Shown in pieces: positions 7,670 through 16,149 of a DNA stretch of 45,851 nucleotides. This DNA is from Melioribacter roseus (GTDB lineage Bacteria; Bacteroidota; Ignavibacteria; Ignavibacteriales; Melioribacteraceae): positions 1 through 45,851 of the forward strand of contig DYLP01000020.1 in NCBI GenBank assembly GCA_020722005.1, in the 5' to 3' direction. The position numbers and the translations under genes were made by a program. Positions within the stretch are counted from its first letter, which is position 1; every line of letters begins with the position of its first letter. Below the pieces are notes generated by a model. The model did no database searches. It was not told the origin of the DNA and was given only the letters and a program-made list of their open reading frames with translations.

Positions 7670-9703
7670 TTATTTTTTATATTCGTCGAGCCATTCGAAG
7701 ATTGTTTTCCACCATAATAATGAATTCTGCGGTTTTGTGACAAAATGATATTCATCCGGGAAATAGAGCAATTTGCTCGGCACACCTTTGCGCTGCAATG
7801 TTGTAAAAAGTTCAAACGCCTGTCCTTCAGGCACTCTGAAATCATTAGCTCCATGAATGATTAATGTTGGAGTCTTAAAATTGTCCGCGTAACGATGTGG
7901 CGACCAGAGTTCGTATAACGGTCTGTTATTCCATGGAGTGCCTTTGAATTCCCATTCGGGGAACCACAGCTCTTCAGTCGTACCGTACATACTTTCCAGA
8001 TTGAATACCCCGGCGTGGCAAATCAGAGCGTTGAATCTGTCTGTGTGTCCAAGGATCCAATTAATCATATATCCGCCGTAGGAAGCGCCAGCCGCGAATG
8101 TATTTTTATAATCGATAAATTTATAATTATCGAGCGCATAATCGTAAGCGTTCATTAAATCGATATAAACTTTTCCGCCCCAATCGCCGGAAATTTCATC
8201 GACGAATTTTTGTCCATAACCCGTACTGCCCCGAGGATTCGGAGCTACAACTACGTAACCTTTTGCCGCAAACATCTGAAGATTCCAGCGATAATGAAAA
8301 TCGTCCGACCAATAACCCTGCGGACCACCGTGAATCAAAAACAACAACGGATATTTTTTATCCTGATCAAAGAAAGGAGGCTTAATTAAAATTGATTGAA
8401 CTTTTGCACCTTCAGCTCCTACACTCCAGAACGTCTCGGCTTCATTGAATTCGATGCCCGAAAGCAATTCTTTGTTGAGCTCCGTAATCTTTCGCATACC
8501 TCCACCGTTAGTCTTAAATGCAAATATTTCGCAGGGCAGTGTTGTTTTCTGACGTTTGAAAAAAATCTCCTCCCCGTCTTTAGAAATTAACATCGAATTG
8601 TTAACTCCGTCTTTTACGAACATCAAAGTTTTAGCGTTCGAAACATTAATACGATAGATTGAATTATAAATTTCGTTGGCGGCATCGAAATAAATATATT
8701 TTCCATCGGGCGACCAGACAATCTGTCCCGCGGAAAGATCGATCTTTTCACTTATGTTGGTTAACGTACCGGAGGCTCTGTTGTAAATCATTATGTCCTG
8801 TTTATCTGCTTCGAAACCAGCTCTTTTCATCGACCTGAAAGCAATAAATTTACCGTCGGGTGAATAGACCGGCTGATTGTCGTTTCCCTGACTTACGGAG
8901 ATTTTTTTGTACGGCGCCGGTTTTCCTTTTTGAACGTTGTTCAGATTGATTACGAAAACGTCATTATTCGTACTGATTGCCAGCATTTTATCTGTATTCA
9001 TTACAAAAGCCACTTCTTTGCCGTCGGGCGAAAATGTATAATCCTGAACGCTGCCCAGGTCAATCGGAGGGACGTCGAAACTGCTACCCTGGATTAAATC
9101 ATAGTATTCATTTTTATCGAGGTCATACAAAAAGAGGTGGCTCCTTTTTTCGCCGCGCCAGCGATTCCACGAACGGAACATCAATTCGGTTATTATTCGT
9201 GCTTTTACTTTGCTTTCCTCTATTTTCTTATCTCTCAGTTCGTTACAGCTCTGGTCGGAACAGTCCGGATAAACTTCGGAAACAAATAAAATTTGCCTGC
9301 CGTCTTTCGACCAGACCATTCCCGATGCACCAGTATAAATATCCGTCAATTGTCTATCGTTTGCCCCATTTAAATCGCATATCCATATCTGACCTTTGTA
9401 TTCATAAGCTATCGATTTACCGTCGGGAGAGAATTTAGGATTGCTTTCGTTTTCGGGCATGGCTTTCAGCGGACGCAAATTTGTACCATCGGAATTAATT
9501 AAATAGATATCGCTATTCCCTTTGTTTTGGTTAATATCATAAGTCGTTACGTCGAACGCAATAGTTGAACCGTCTGGCGATAGGTCGAAACTGCCAATCC
9601 TTTTCATCGACCACAAATCTTCAACTGTCATAGCCCGCTTCTGTGCCGAAACGGTAACTGCAGCAATTATTAAAAATAATATAAGCTTTGTGATAATTTT
9701 CAT
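7670..9703 (-). CDS. Secreted S9-family (prolyl oligopeptidase-type) peptidase
   Basis: This 677-aa serine peptidase has a signal peptide (MKIITKLILFLIIAAVTVSA). A propeller of PD40/WD40-like blades fills about residues 30-400 (repeated 'FSPDGKxIAF' phrases). The C-terminal alpha/beta-hydrolase domain has its nucleophile in GASYGGYM (Ser541), with Asp621 (HGANDFRVP) and His653 (DEYHFV) completing the triad. Such enzymes act as dipeptidyl- or acylaminoacyl-peptidases on oligopeptides in the periplasm or outside the cell. The cleavage preference cannot be read from the sequence. With the S46 peptidase encoded divergently at 10547 it suggests peptide scavenging. DUF1232 follows in the same transcript. 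Confidence 0.93.
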   Translation of the reverse strand: MKIITKLILFLIIAAVTVSAQKRAMTVEDLWSMKRIGSFDLSPDGSTIAFDVTTYDINQNKGNSDIYLINSDGTNLRPLKAMPENESNPKFSPDGKSIAYEYKGQIWICDLNGANDRQLTDIYTGASGMVWSKDGRQILFVSEVYPDCSDQSCNELRDKKIEESKVKARIITELMFRSWNRWRGEKRSHLFLYDLDKNEYYDLIQGSSFDVPPIDLGSVQDYTFSPDGKEVAFVMNTDKMLAISTNNDVFVINLNNVQKGKPAPYKKISVSQGNDNQPVYSPDGKFIAFRSMKRAGFEADKQDIMIYNRASGTLTNISEKIDLSAGQIVWSPDGKYIYFDAANEIYNSIYRINVSNAKTLMFVKDGVNNSMLISKDGEEIFFKRQKTTLPCEIFAFKTNGGGMRKITELNKELLSGIEFNEAETFWSVGAEGAKVQSILIKPPFFDQDKKYPLLFLIHGGPQGYWSDDFHYRWNLQMFAAKGYVVVAPNPRGSTGYGQKFVDEISGDWGGKVYIDLMNAYDYALDNYKFIDYKNTFAAGASYGGYMINWILGHTDRFNALICHAGVFNLESMYGTTEELWFPEWEFKGTPWNNRPLYELWSPHRYADNFKTPTLIIHGANDFRVPEGQAFELFTTLQRKGVPSKLLYFPDEYHFVTKPQNSLLWWKTIFEWLDEYKK

Positions 9704-9889
9704 AACAACCCCACTTTACATTTTTCACTACTTTAAATTATAAAAAGCCATAAGGAAATGGAACAATAAATTACACGTTCGGCTGTTTTTTGTATCATTT
9801 TTATGCCGTGCATTAATTTAGGTATAGACGTATAATTTTATTTGGGATATTTTTGCTTCCGCTTATAAGAAATTTTACAGAATAACAGA

Positions 9890-10168
9890 TTGAAATTAAT
9901 TGTATGTAACAATTCAGTTTGCAGAAGTATCTTTCCCGCAGAAACAATCGAAGAAGCCGAGTCGCTCGGCTTTATGTGTCCCGACTGCAATGCAAAAACC
10001 GCCACACATTACATAATATAATGCAGGCATTGTTACTCGATAGTAAATTTAATTCCAGTTTTCGAAGGTGAAACGCCTGTCATTTTTTATGTTAACAGTT
10101 GTAGTTCGGGCGGCACAAAAGATCTACACACAATCCGTCCCTACTTTTCAAAAGATATTTTTATTTAA
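9890..10168 (+). pseudogene. Decayed small zinc-ribbon-like protein gene
   Basis: One continuous frame from TTG 9890 reads MKLIVCNNSVCRSIFPAETI ... GFMCPDCNAK, hits a TAA at 10019-10021, and then resumes in the same frame with CRHCYSIVNLIPVFEG and runs to a TAA at 10166-10168. The cysteine pairs CPDC and CRHC on either side of the stop look like one zinc ribbon interrupted by a nonsense change, about 92 codons in all. The start codon TTG may itself be a damaged ATG. No family was assigned. Two independent tiny genes are less likely given the shared frame. Confidence 0.5.
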
Positions 10169-10283
10169 GCATGGGAATTATGATGTTTATAATTTCTCGG
10201 TTTTTATTCATTAAAAAAAATATCACTTTGTACTAAGAACATTCTTTTCCTATTTGGGATAAGTGCGCAAATAATTTAATAAT

Positions 10284-10313
10284 CTTGGCGTTCTTCGCGT
10301 GCTCTGCGGTTTA
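10284..10313 (-). repeat. Dispersed repeat of the 'ACCGCAAAGGACGCAAAGA' type, copy 1
   Basis: The reverse complement of this 30-nt stretch (TAAACCGCAGAG..., ending GAACGCCAAG) matches 13300-13329 at 26 of 30 positions. Similar short 'cgcagagacgcagag' repeats are known as intergenic elements in several bacterial groups. Nothing else is recognisable in 10169-10430 apart from this copy. Confidence 0.65.
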
Positions 10314-10434
10314 AGAAGTACTAAGTTTGAGTTTGTTTAACCCGCAGCAGATCAGTTCACAAAAACGTTCTCGGTGTATGTTCGCCATTGCTCGATTTTT
10401 TAACGACGAACCTTGAACTCTCTAACCACAAACA

Positions 10435-10459
10435 CCTAATCCCTAATCCCTATTCCCTG
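10435..10459 (-). repeat. Short CCTAATC heptamer repeat
   Basis: CCTAATC-CCTAATC-CCTATTC is a short 7-nt tandem array. On the opposite strand it reads GGGATTA, the same unit as the longer array at 33420-33466, and both are flanked by 'cgaac/gaac' rich sequence. It appears to be a small member of an intergenic repeat class. Confidence 0.6.
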
Positions 10460-10483
10460 TATTCCAAACATTATCATTTCATC

Positions 10484-10516
10484 TTTGGTTATAAATTTTA
10501 ACTATCTTATTTTTTG
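10484..10516 (+). promoter_or_regulatory. Candidate Bacteroidota-type promoter for the S46 peptidase
   Basis: TTTG (10484-10487) is followed at about 20 nt by TATTTTTTG (10508-10516), close to the TTTG ... TANNTTTG pattern but with one extra T. A transcript would begin near 10523. That leaves the upstream ATG at 10514 untranscribed and supports the start at 10547. Confidence 0.35.
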
Positions 10517-10546
10517 ATAACAGCAATAATAAATTTGGGTGAACTG

Positions 10547-12667
10547 ATGAAAAAATTAATTAACAGGTTATTTTTACTTTTCACATTTGCCGCATTTGCC
10601 TTAAACATTAATGCGCAAATTGACCTCGACACCGTTAAATCCCAGAAGTTCGACACGGGGAAAATGTGGTCGTTCGACTATCCTCCCGTGGAACATTTCA
10701 AAGAAGCATACGGACTTGAGACAAACGAAGAGTGGTTTGAAGACGTAAGGCTTTCCGCTCTGAGACTGCCCGGTTGTACGGCATCGTTCGTATCTGCCGA
10801 CGGTTTAATTATGACAAATCATCACTGTGCGCGTAGCGTACTGGAAGAGTTATCGACTAAAGATAAAGATTTAATAGCAGACGGCTTTATTGCAGAAACC
10901 TTAGAAGACGAAATTAGAATTCCAAATTACTACGCCGACCAGCTGGTATTTATTAAAGACGTAACGGAAGAAGTTCAAACCGCTGCCGAAACAGGCGAAA
11001 CAGCAGACGAAAAAACCAAGAACAAAGAAGAAAAAATAAAAGAGTTGACTGAGAATCTTGAAAAAGAAACAGGATTGAGGGCTCAGGTTGTATCTCTTTT
11101 TAACGGTGCCAAATTCTCTCTCTACGGCTACAAACGTTATGACGATATTCGATTGGTTTTTGCTCCTGAAATGCAAATTGCCTATTTCGGAGGAGATTTC
11201 GACAATTTTACATATCCCCGTTACAATCTCGATTTCACGCTCTATCGCGCTTACGAAAACGGAAAACCTGTTCAACCGGAAAACTTTTTCAAATTCACGT
11301 TAAAAGGTATCGAGCCGAACGAACCGATCTTTACTGTAGGCAATCCCGGTTCAACACAGCGGCTGAAAACCGTAGCCCAGCTCGAATATATCCGCGACGT
11401 CGTCTACAGAGGGTATGCATTCATTTACGATACATACTACAATGAACTCGAAAAACTGAAATCGGTCGCACCTGAAAGAGCAAAAGAATTCGAAGATATG
11501 CGCGTCAATATCGGCAACGCTCAAAAAGTAATTACATCTATTTACAAAGGTCTTTCAGATCCCTATTTAATGGCTCGTAAAAAAGATTTCCAGAGAAAAC
11601 TTCAGGAAGCCGTGTGGAACAATCCTGAACTGAAAGATAAATACGGCTCTATCTGGGAAAACATCGAAAAGACTCAAACCGAATTGCGTCAATACGGTCC
11701 GAAAATTATGGCTTATACTATTAACCGCCGTTTTACACCTCAATATTTTTCGATTGCACAAAAGCTCGTTGATTTTGCCAATGAACTTAAAAAACCTGAA
11801 GAGGAGAGATTGCCCGACTACAAAGGCGATAAGCTCGATTCAACAATTCAAAATCTATATCCTGACAAATTGGATAATTTGATTGAGAATGCCAAACTTG
11901 CCGTATGGGCAGATTTTATGAGGTTGCATTTGGGAGACGATGACAATTATATCCGCAGTCTTTTCGGAAATTACAAAGGCAAAGACGCTGCCGAATATCT
12001 GTTGAAGAATTCCATTATCGACGACAAAGATAAAGTTATTGAACTTGCGGAAGAAGGAGCAGAGGCAATTCTCAATTCCGGCGACCCGTTAATCGTCTTT
12101 ATTAAAGAGAGCCAGGAACAACTGAAAGAACTGAAAGAAAAAGCGGAAGAAATTTCCAATACAACGGAAATATACGACGATATGCTCGGACAGGTAATCT
12201 TCAAGATCTACGGCACATCGATTCCGCCTGATGCAAACTTTACACTCAGAATAAGCGACGGTAAACTTGCAAGCTTCAATTACAACGGCACAAAAGCTCC
12301 TCTTTTTACAACATTCTATGGTTTGTACGACAGATGGTATTCATTCAACAAAGAATACCCGTGGACCCTGCACGATATATGGACGCATCTACCCGATGAT
12401 TTCGACTTATCGACTCCTTTTAATTTCATTTCGACCAATGATATAGTAGGAGGAAATTCGGGCAGCGCCATTATTAACAAAAACAAAGAAGTTGTAGGTC
12501 TTGCTTTCGACGGCAATATGGATAGTATTGTAGGCAACTTCATTTATATGTCGCATAACAACAGATGCGTAGCGGTGGATGTAAGAGCAATCGTTTATGC
12601 AATAGACAAAGTTTATAAAGCCAGGAGAATTGCCGACGAATTGAAAGCCGGAAAGATTACAGACTGA
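10547..12667 (+). CDS. Secreted S46-family dipeptidyl peptidase, DPP7-like
   Basis: The start at 10547 gives a clean signal peptide (MKKLINRLFLLFTFAAFALN) and a 706-aa protein, close to the usual ~710-720 aa of S46 enzymes. The catalytic His lies in FVSADGLIMTNHHCAR (residues 91-93) and the Ser in VGGNSGSAI (about Ser638), with an Asp expected in the PRYNLDF segment. Eighteen residues after the Ser, where DPP11 enzymes carry an Arg that selects acidic P1 residues, this protein has Gly (LAFDGN). That is the DPP7 state, associated with hydrophobic P1 residues. It should release dipeptides in the periplasm. A damaged second S46 gene follows at 12749. The terminator at 12690-12725 ends the transcript. 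Confidence 0.93.
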   Translation: MKKLINRLFLLFTFAAFALNINAQIDLDTVKSQKFDTGKMWSFDYPPVEHFKEAYGLETNEEWFEDVRLSALRLPGCTASFVSADGLIMTNHHCARSVLEELSTKDKDLIADGFIAETLEDEIRIPNYYADQLVFIKDVTEEVQTAAETGETADEKTKNKEEKIKELTENLEKETGLRAQVVSLFNGAKFSLYGYKRYDDIRLVFAPEMQIAYFGGDFDNFTYPRYNLDFTLYRAYENGKPVQPENFFKFTLKGIEPNEPIFTVGNPGSTQRLKTVAQLEYIRDVVYRGYAFIYDTYYNELEKLKSVAPERAKEFEDMRVNIGNAQKVITSIYKGLSDPYLMARKKDFQRKLQEAVWNNPELKDKYGSIWENIEKTQTELRQYGPKIMAYTINRRFTPQYFSIAQKLVDFANELKKPEEERLPDYKGDKLDSTIQNLYPDKLDNLIENAKLAVWADFMRLHLGDDDNYIRSLFGNYKGKDAAEYLLKNSIIDDKDKVIELAEEGAEAILNSGDPLIVFIKESQEQLKELKEKAEEISNTTEIYDDMLGQVIFKIYGTSIPPDANFTLRISDGKLASFNYNGTKAPLFTTFYGLYDRWYSFNKEYPWTLHDIWTHLPDDFDLSTPFNFISTNDIVGGNSGSAIINKNKEVVGLAFDGNMDSIVGNFIYMSHNNRCVAVDVRAIVYAIDKVYKARRIADELKAGKITD

Positions 12668-12689
12668 TTTAGTTCGTACATTTTTTTTT

Positions 12690-12725
12690 GCTGCCCGGAG
12701 CATAAACTTCGGGCAGCTTTATTTT
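12690..12725 (+). terminator. Intrinsic terminator after the S46 gene
   Basis: GCTGCCCG (12690-12697) pairs with CGGGCAGC (12710-12717), followed by TTTATTTTT. A T-run also precedes the left arm, so the hairpin is placed only by the downstream T-tract for + transcription. Confidence 0.85.
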
Positions 12726-12748
12726 TAAAGCACTTCCATAGTAAAGCC

Positions 12749-13155
12749 ATGAAGACAAGATTAAGCATCGTTCTACTTTTGTTCTATCCCTAACCTTAAA
12801 ATCGCAATCTATCTAAGAACAAGTTGATTTAAACAAAGTCAAGTCCTCGCTCAAAGAATTTGGGAAAATGTGAACGTTCGATGCTATTCCGATTTATTAC
12901 TTCGAATCTGAATACGGCTTCAAACCAGACAACGAGTGGACAGAAGACGTAATGAAATCCGCATTGCAATTCGAAAATGGATGCTCCGGTGCATTCGTAT
13001 CTTCTGACGGATTGATAATGACGAACCATCATTGCACACGCGGATATCTGACGCGCTTGTCACCTGCTGGAATAGATTATTTACACAACTGTTATTATGT
13101 GTAGTCTCTTAAAGACGAAATGAAAATTGACAGTCTGTACGTCGACCAATGTTGA
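12749..13155 (+). pseudogene. Truncated, decayed S46 peptidase paralogue
   Basis: ATG 12749 opens a signal-peptide-like start (MKTRLSIVLLLF). After a frameshift, the frame from 12820 reads QVDLNKVKSSLKEFGKM, stop, TFDAIPIYYFESEYG, ..., GCSGAFVSSDGLIMTNHHC, and ..., stop, SLKDEMKIDSLYVDQ. It aligns along its length with the N-terminal ~130 residues of the intact S46 protein encoded just upstream (QIDLDTVKSQKFDTGKMWSFD; FVSADGLIMTNHHC; TLEDEIRIPNYYADQ). The stops are TGA at 12871-12873 (Trp codon in the intact copy) and TAG at 13102-13104. The remaining ~75% of the gene, including the catalytic Ser, is missing. It is an old tandem duplicate that has died. Confidence 0.85.
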
Positions 13156-13300
13156 TATGTTTAAGTGATAGATTTTTAGAGTTGAGGCTAAAAGTTTTTT
13201 CTTAAGCTTAACGAGGAACCACTTCAGGTAACAGATGTCAACAAGCTCGTCTTAACGAAACCACCCGTTACGGGTGAACTAACTCTAACTGAGTATTTTT

Positions 13301-13364
13301 AAACCGCAAAGGACGCAAAGAGCGCCAAGAGTTTTCATATTCTCTGCGTACTCTGCGGTTAAAA
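13301..13364. repeat. Dispersed repeat in inverted pair (hairpin)
   Basis: AACCGCAAAGGACGCAAAGA (from 13302) and, inverted, TCTCTGCGTACTCTGCGGTT (13341-13360) pair at about 16 of 20 positions. The left arm matches the reverse complement of 10284-10313. The element lies just past the end of metX and may act as a loose transcription barrier. The rest of 13156-13300 holds only a small perfect hairpin, CACCCG-TTA-CGGGTG at 13262-13276. Confidence 0.7.
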
Positions 13365-13393
13365 TAAATCACCAATTAAGTTATGAATCCTTT

Positions 13394-14518
13394 TCAAATA
13401 TGCTTCGATAAAAATTTAGCTATGACTTTCTCGAGTTGTTCAAATTCAATTAAAAATGAATCGTGTCCGTGAATCGAATTGATTTCGGCGTATTCCGAAT
13501 ACGGCATCAATTCAGCAATTTGCTTTTGTTCCTCTACCGGATAAAGTGCATCTGTGTTTATTCCTATACAGAGTGCAGGTATATCGACAGATGAAAGAGC
13601 TTTTTCAATTCCGCCCCTTTCAATGCCTACATCATGAAAGTCCATCGCCCACGTAATGTATAAATATACATTGGCATCGAATCGCTTGACGAGTTTTTCG
13701 CCCTGATAATCGAGATAACTTTGAATCTGAAATTTATTATTTGTCGATTGTATTTTCTCGCGTCCGAATTTTTTCTCGAAGGAAATCATCGAACGGTAAC
13801 TTATCATAGCAATTTTACGCGCGTTAGAAAGTCCCGCATAAGGTTGTTCTTTATAATTACCATTATTCCAAGTGGGATCGATTATAATTGAATTGCGCGC
13901 TACTTCGTTGAATGCAATTGCCCATGCAGAGTGCCCGGCTGAAGTGGCTATCGGAATTATGCTTTTTACAAAACCAGGATACATTAAAGGTAATTCCAGA
14001 GTTTGCATACCGCCGAGCGAACCGCCCGTTGCAACTTTTATTTTTTTTATTCCGAGATAATCGGCAAGTTTTTTCTGAACTTTTACCATATCCCTTACGG
14101 TAACTTTCGGAAAATCCAATCCATATTTTTCGTTTGTCTCGGGATTAATATCCGTCGGGCCGGTTGTGCCGTAACAGCTGCCCAAAAAATTGCTGCATAC
14201 CACAAAATATTTATTGGTATCGAATAATTTGCCAGGACCTATTAACGGATCCCACCAACCGGATTTGCCGAGGAACATTTTATTATACTTAAACAGGAAT
14301 TCATACGGTTTGGAATTTTCCACTTCCTCTTCGGTAATAATTCCCGCTGCATGCGAATTACCTGTTAAAGCGTGGTAAATCCAGATTACATTATCGCCCG
14401 ACTTATTGAGTATACCGTAAGTTTGATATGCTACATTTATATTCTTTAATTGCGCGCCGGACTGAAGAGTAAGCGGCTCGTCAACGTAGAGTTTGATATA
14501 TTTTGTATTTGCAGTCAT
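13394..14518 (-). CDS. metX: Homoserine O-acetyltransferase
   Basis: This alpha/beta-hydrolase-fold acyltransferase transfers an acetyl group from acetyl-CoA to homoserine, opening methionine synthesis. The N-terminus has the MetX pattern [20 protein letters not shown]. The conserved [20 protein letters not shown] and [14 protein letters not shown] blocks follow, then the nucleophile elbow GGSLGGMQ. Asp (GINTDALYP) and His (IHGHDSF) sit near the C-terminus as expected. I chose ATG 14518 (374 aa). An in-frame TTG at 14557 with a distant AGAGG would add 13 residues. The gene follows metY within about 65 nt and shares its SAM-riboswitch transcript. The acyl donor (acetyl or succinyl) cannot be fixed from sequence alone. 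Confidence 0.94.
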   Translation of the reverse strand: MTANTKYIKLYVDEPLTLQSGAQLKNINVAYQTYGILNKSGDNVIWIYHALTGNSHAAGIITEEEVENSKPYEFLFKYNKMFLGKSGWWDPLIGPGKLFDTNKYFVVCSNFLGSCYGTTGPTDINPETNEKYGLDFPKVTVRDMVKVQKKLADYLGIKKIKVATGGSLGGMQTLELPLMYPGFVKSIIPIATSAGHSAWAIAFNEVARNSIIIDPTWNNGNYKEQPYAGLSNARKIAMISYRSMISFEKKFGREKIQSTNNKFQIQSYLDYQGEKLVKRFDANVYLYITWAMDFHDVGIERGGIEKALSSVDIPALCIGINTDALYPVEEQKQIAELMPYSEYAEINSIHGHDSFLIEFEQLEKVIAKFLSKHI

Positions 14519-14582
14519 ATTAACAGATTCATTTTGAAAATATGAGGATGCCGTCAATAAAGCGGCAACCTCTAAGTTTAAT

Positions 14583-15953
<1,371 letters not shown>

Positions 15954-15964
15954 TTAAAAACTCT

Positions 15965-16081
15965 TTCTTATCTTCCCCGCAACTTTTAAGTTGGGGCAGG
16001 AATTAGCACCTTTCCCTCGTAAAGACGGGATGGTTGCCAAGGCGTCATCGGGCCTGTTCCCTCGACCTTTCTTGATAAGAC
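15965..16081 (-). ncRNA. SAM-I (S-box) riboswitch
   Basis: Read on the minus strand, the P1 arms are CTTATC (16079-16074) and GATAAG (15972-15967). The conserved core blocks are all present in order: AAGAAAGGTCGAGGGAACAG, GGCCCGATGACGCCTTGGCA with the following ACC, the P3 stem CATCCCGTCTTTACGAGGG, and AAGGTGCTAATTCCTGCC followed by the P4 stem. The kink-turn GATGA is visible. It precedes metY-metX and is followed by an intrinsic terminator, so it is a transcriptional OFF switch responding to S-adenosylmethionine. Confidence 0.97.
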
Positions 16082-16110
16082 AATAAATTTTAAGAACAAT
16101 TAATTGGTTG

Positions 16111-16141
16111 CAAAGATATAGTATTATTCAATAGCAGTCAA
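16111..16141 (-). promoter_or_regulatory. Bacteroidota-type promoter for the riboswitch-metY-metX transcript
   Basis: On the minus strand TTG (16141-16139), 20 nt, then TATCTTTG (16118-16111) fits the TTG-N(~20)-TANNTTTG consensus of the Bacteroidota housekeeping sigma factor. The start site would be near 16104, just ahead of the riboswitch P1 stem. The fit in sequence and position is good. Confidence 0.6.
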
Positions 16142-16149
16142 GAAAAAAA

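Noticed and set aside
8977-9438. 153-aa frame on the + strand opposite the S9 peptidase
   Set aside because: Antisense to a propeller domain with clear repeats; no signal or motif of its own.
10019-10021. Stop-codon readthrough or recoding in the zinc-ribbon gene
   Set aside because: The codon is TAA, not the TGA used for selenocysteine, and no recoding signal is visible; simple decay is more likely.
10514-10546. Upstream start for the S46 peptidase
   Set aside because: It would place 11 residues before a clean signal peptide and overlap the candidate -7 promoter element; 10547 fits better.
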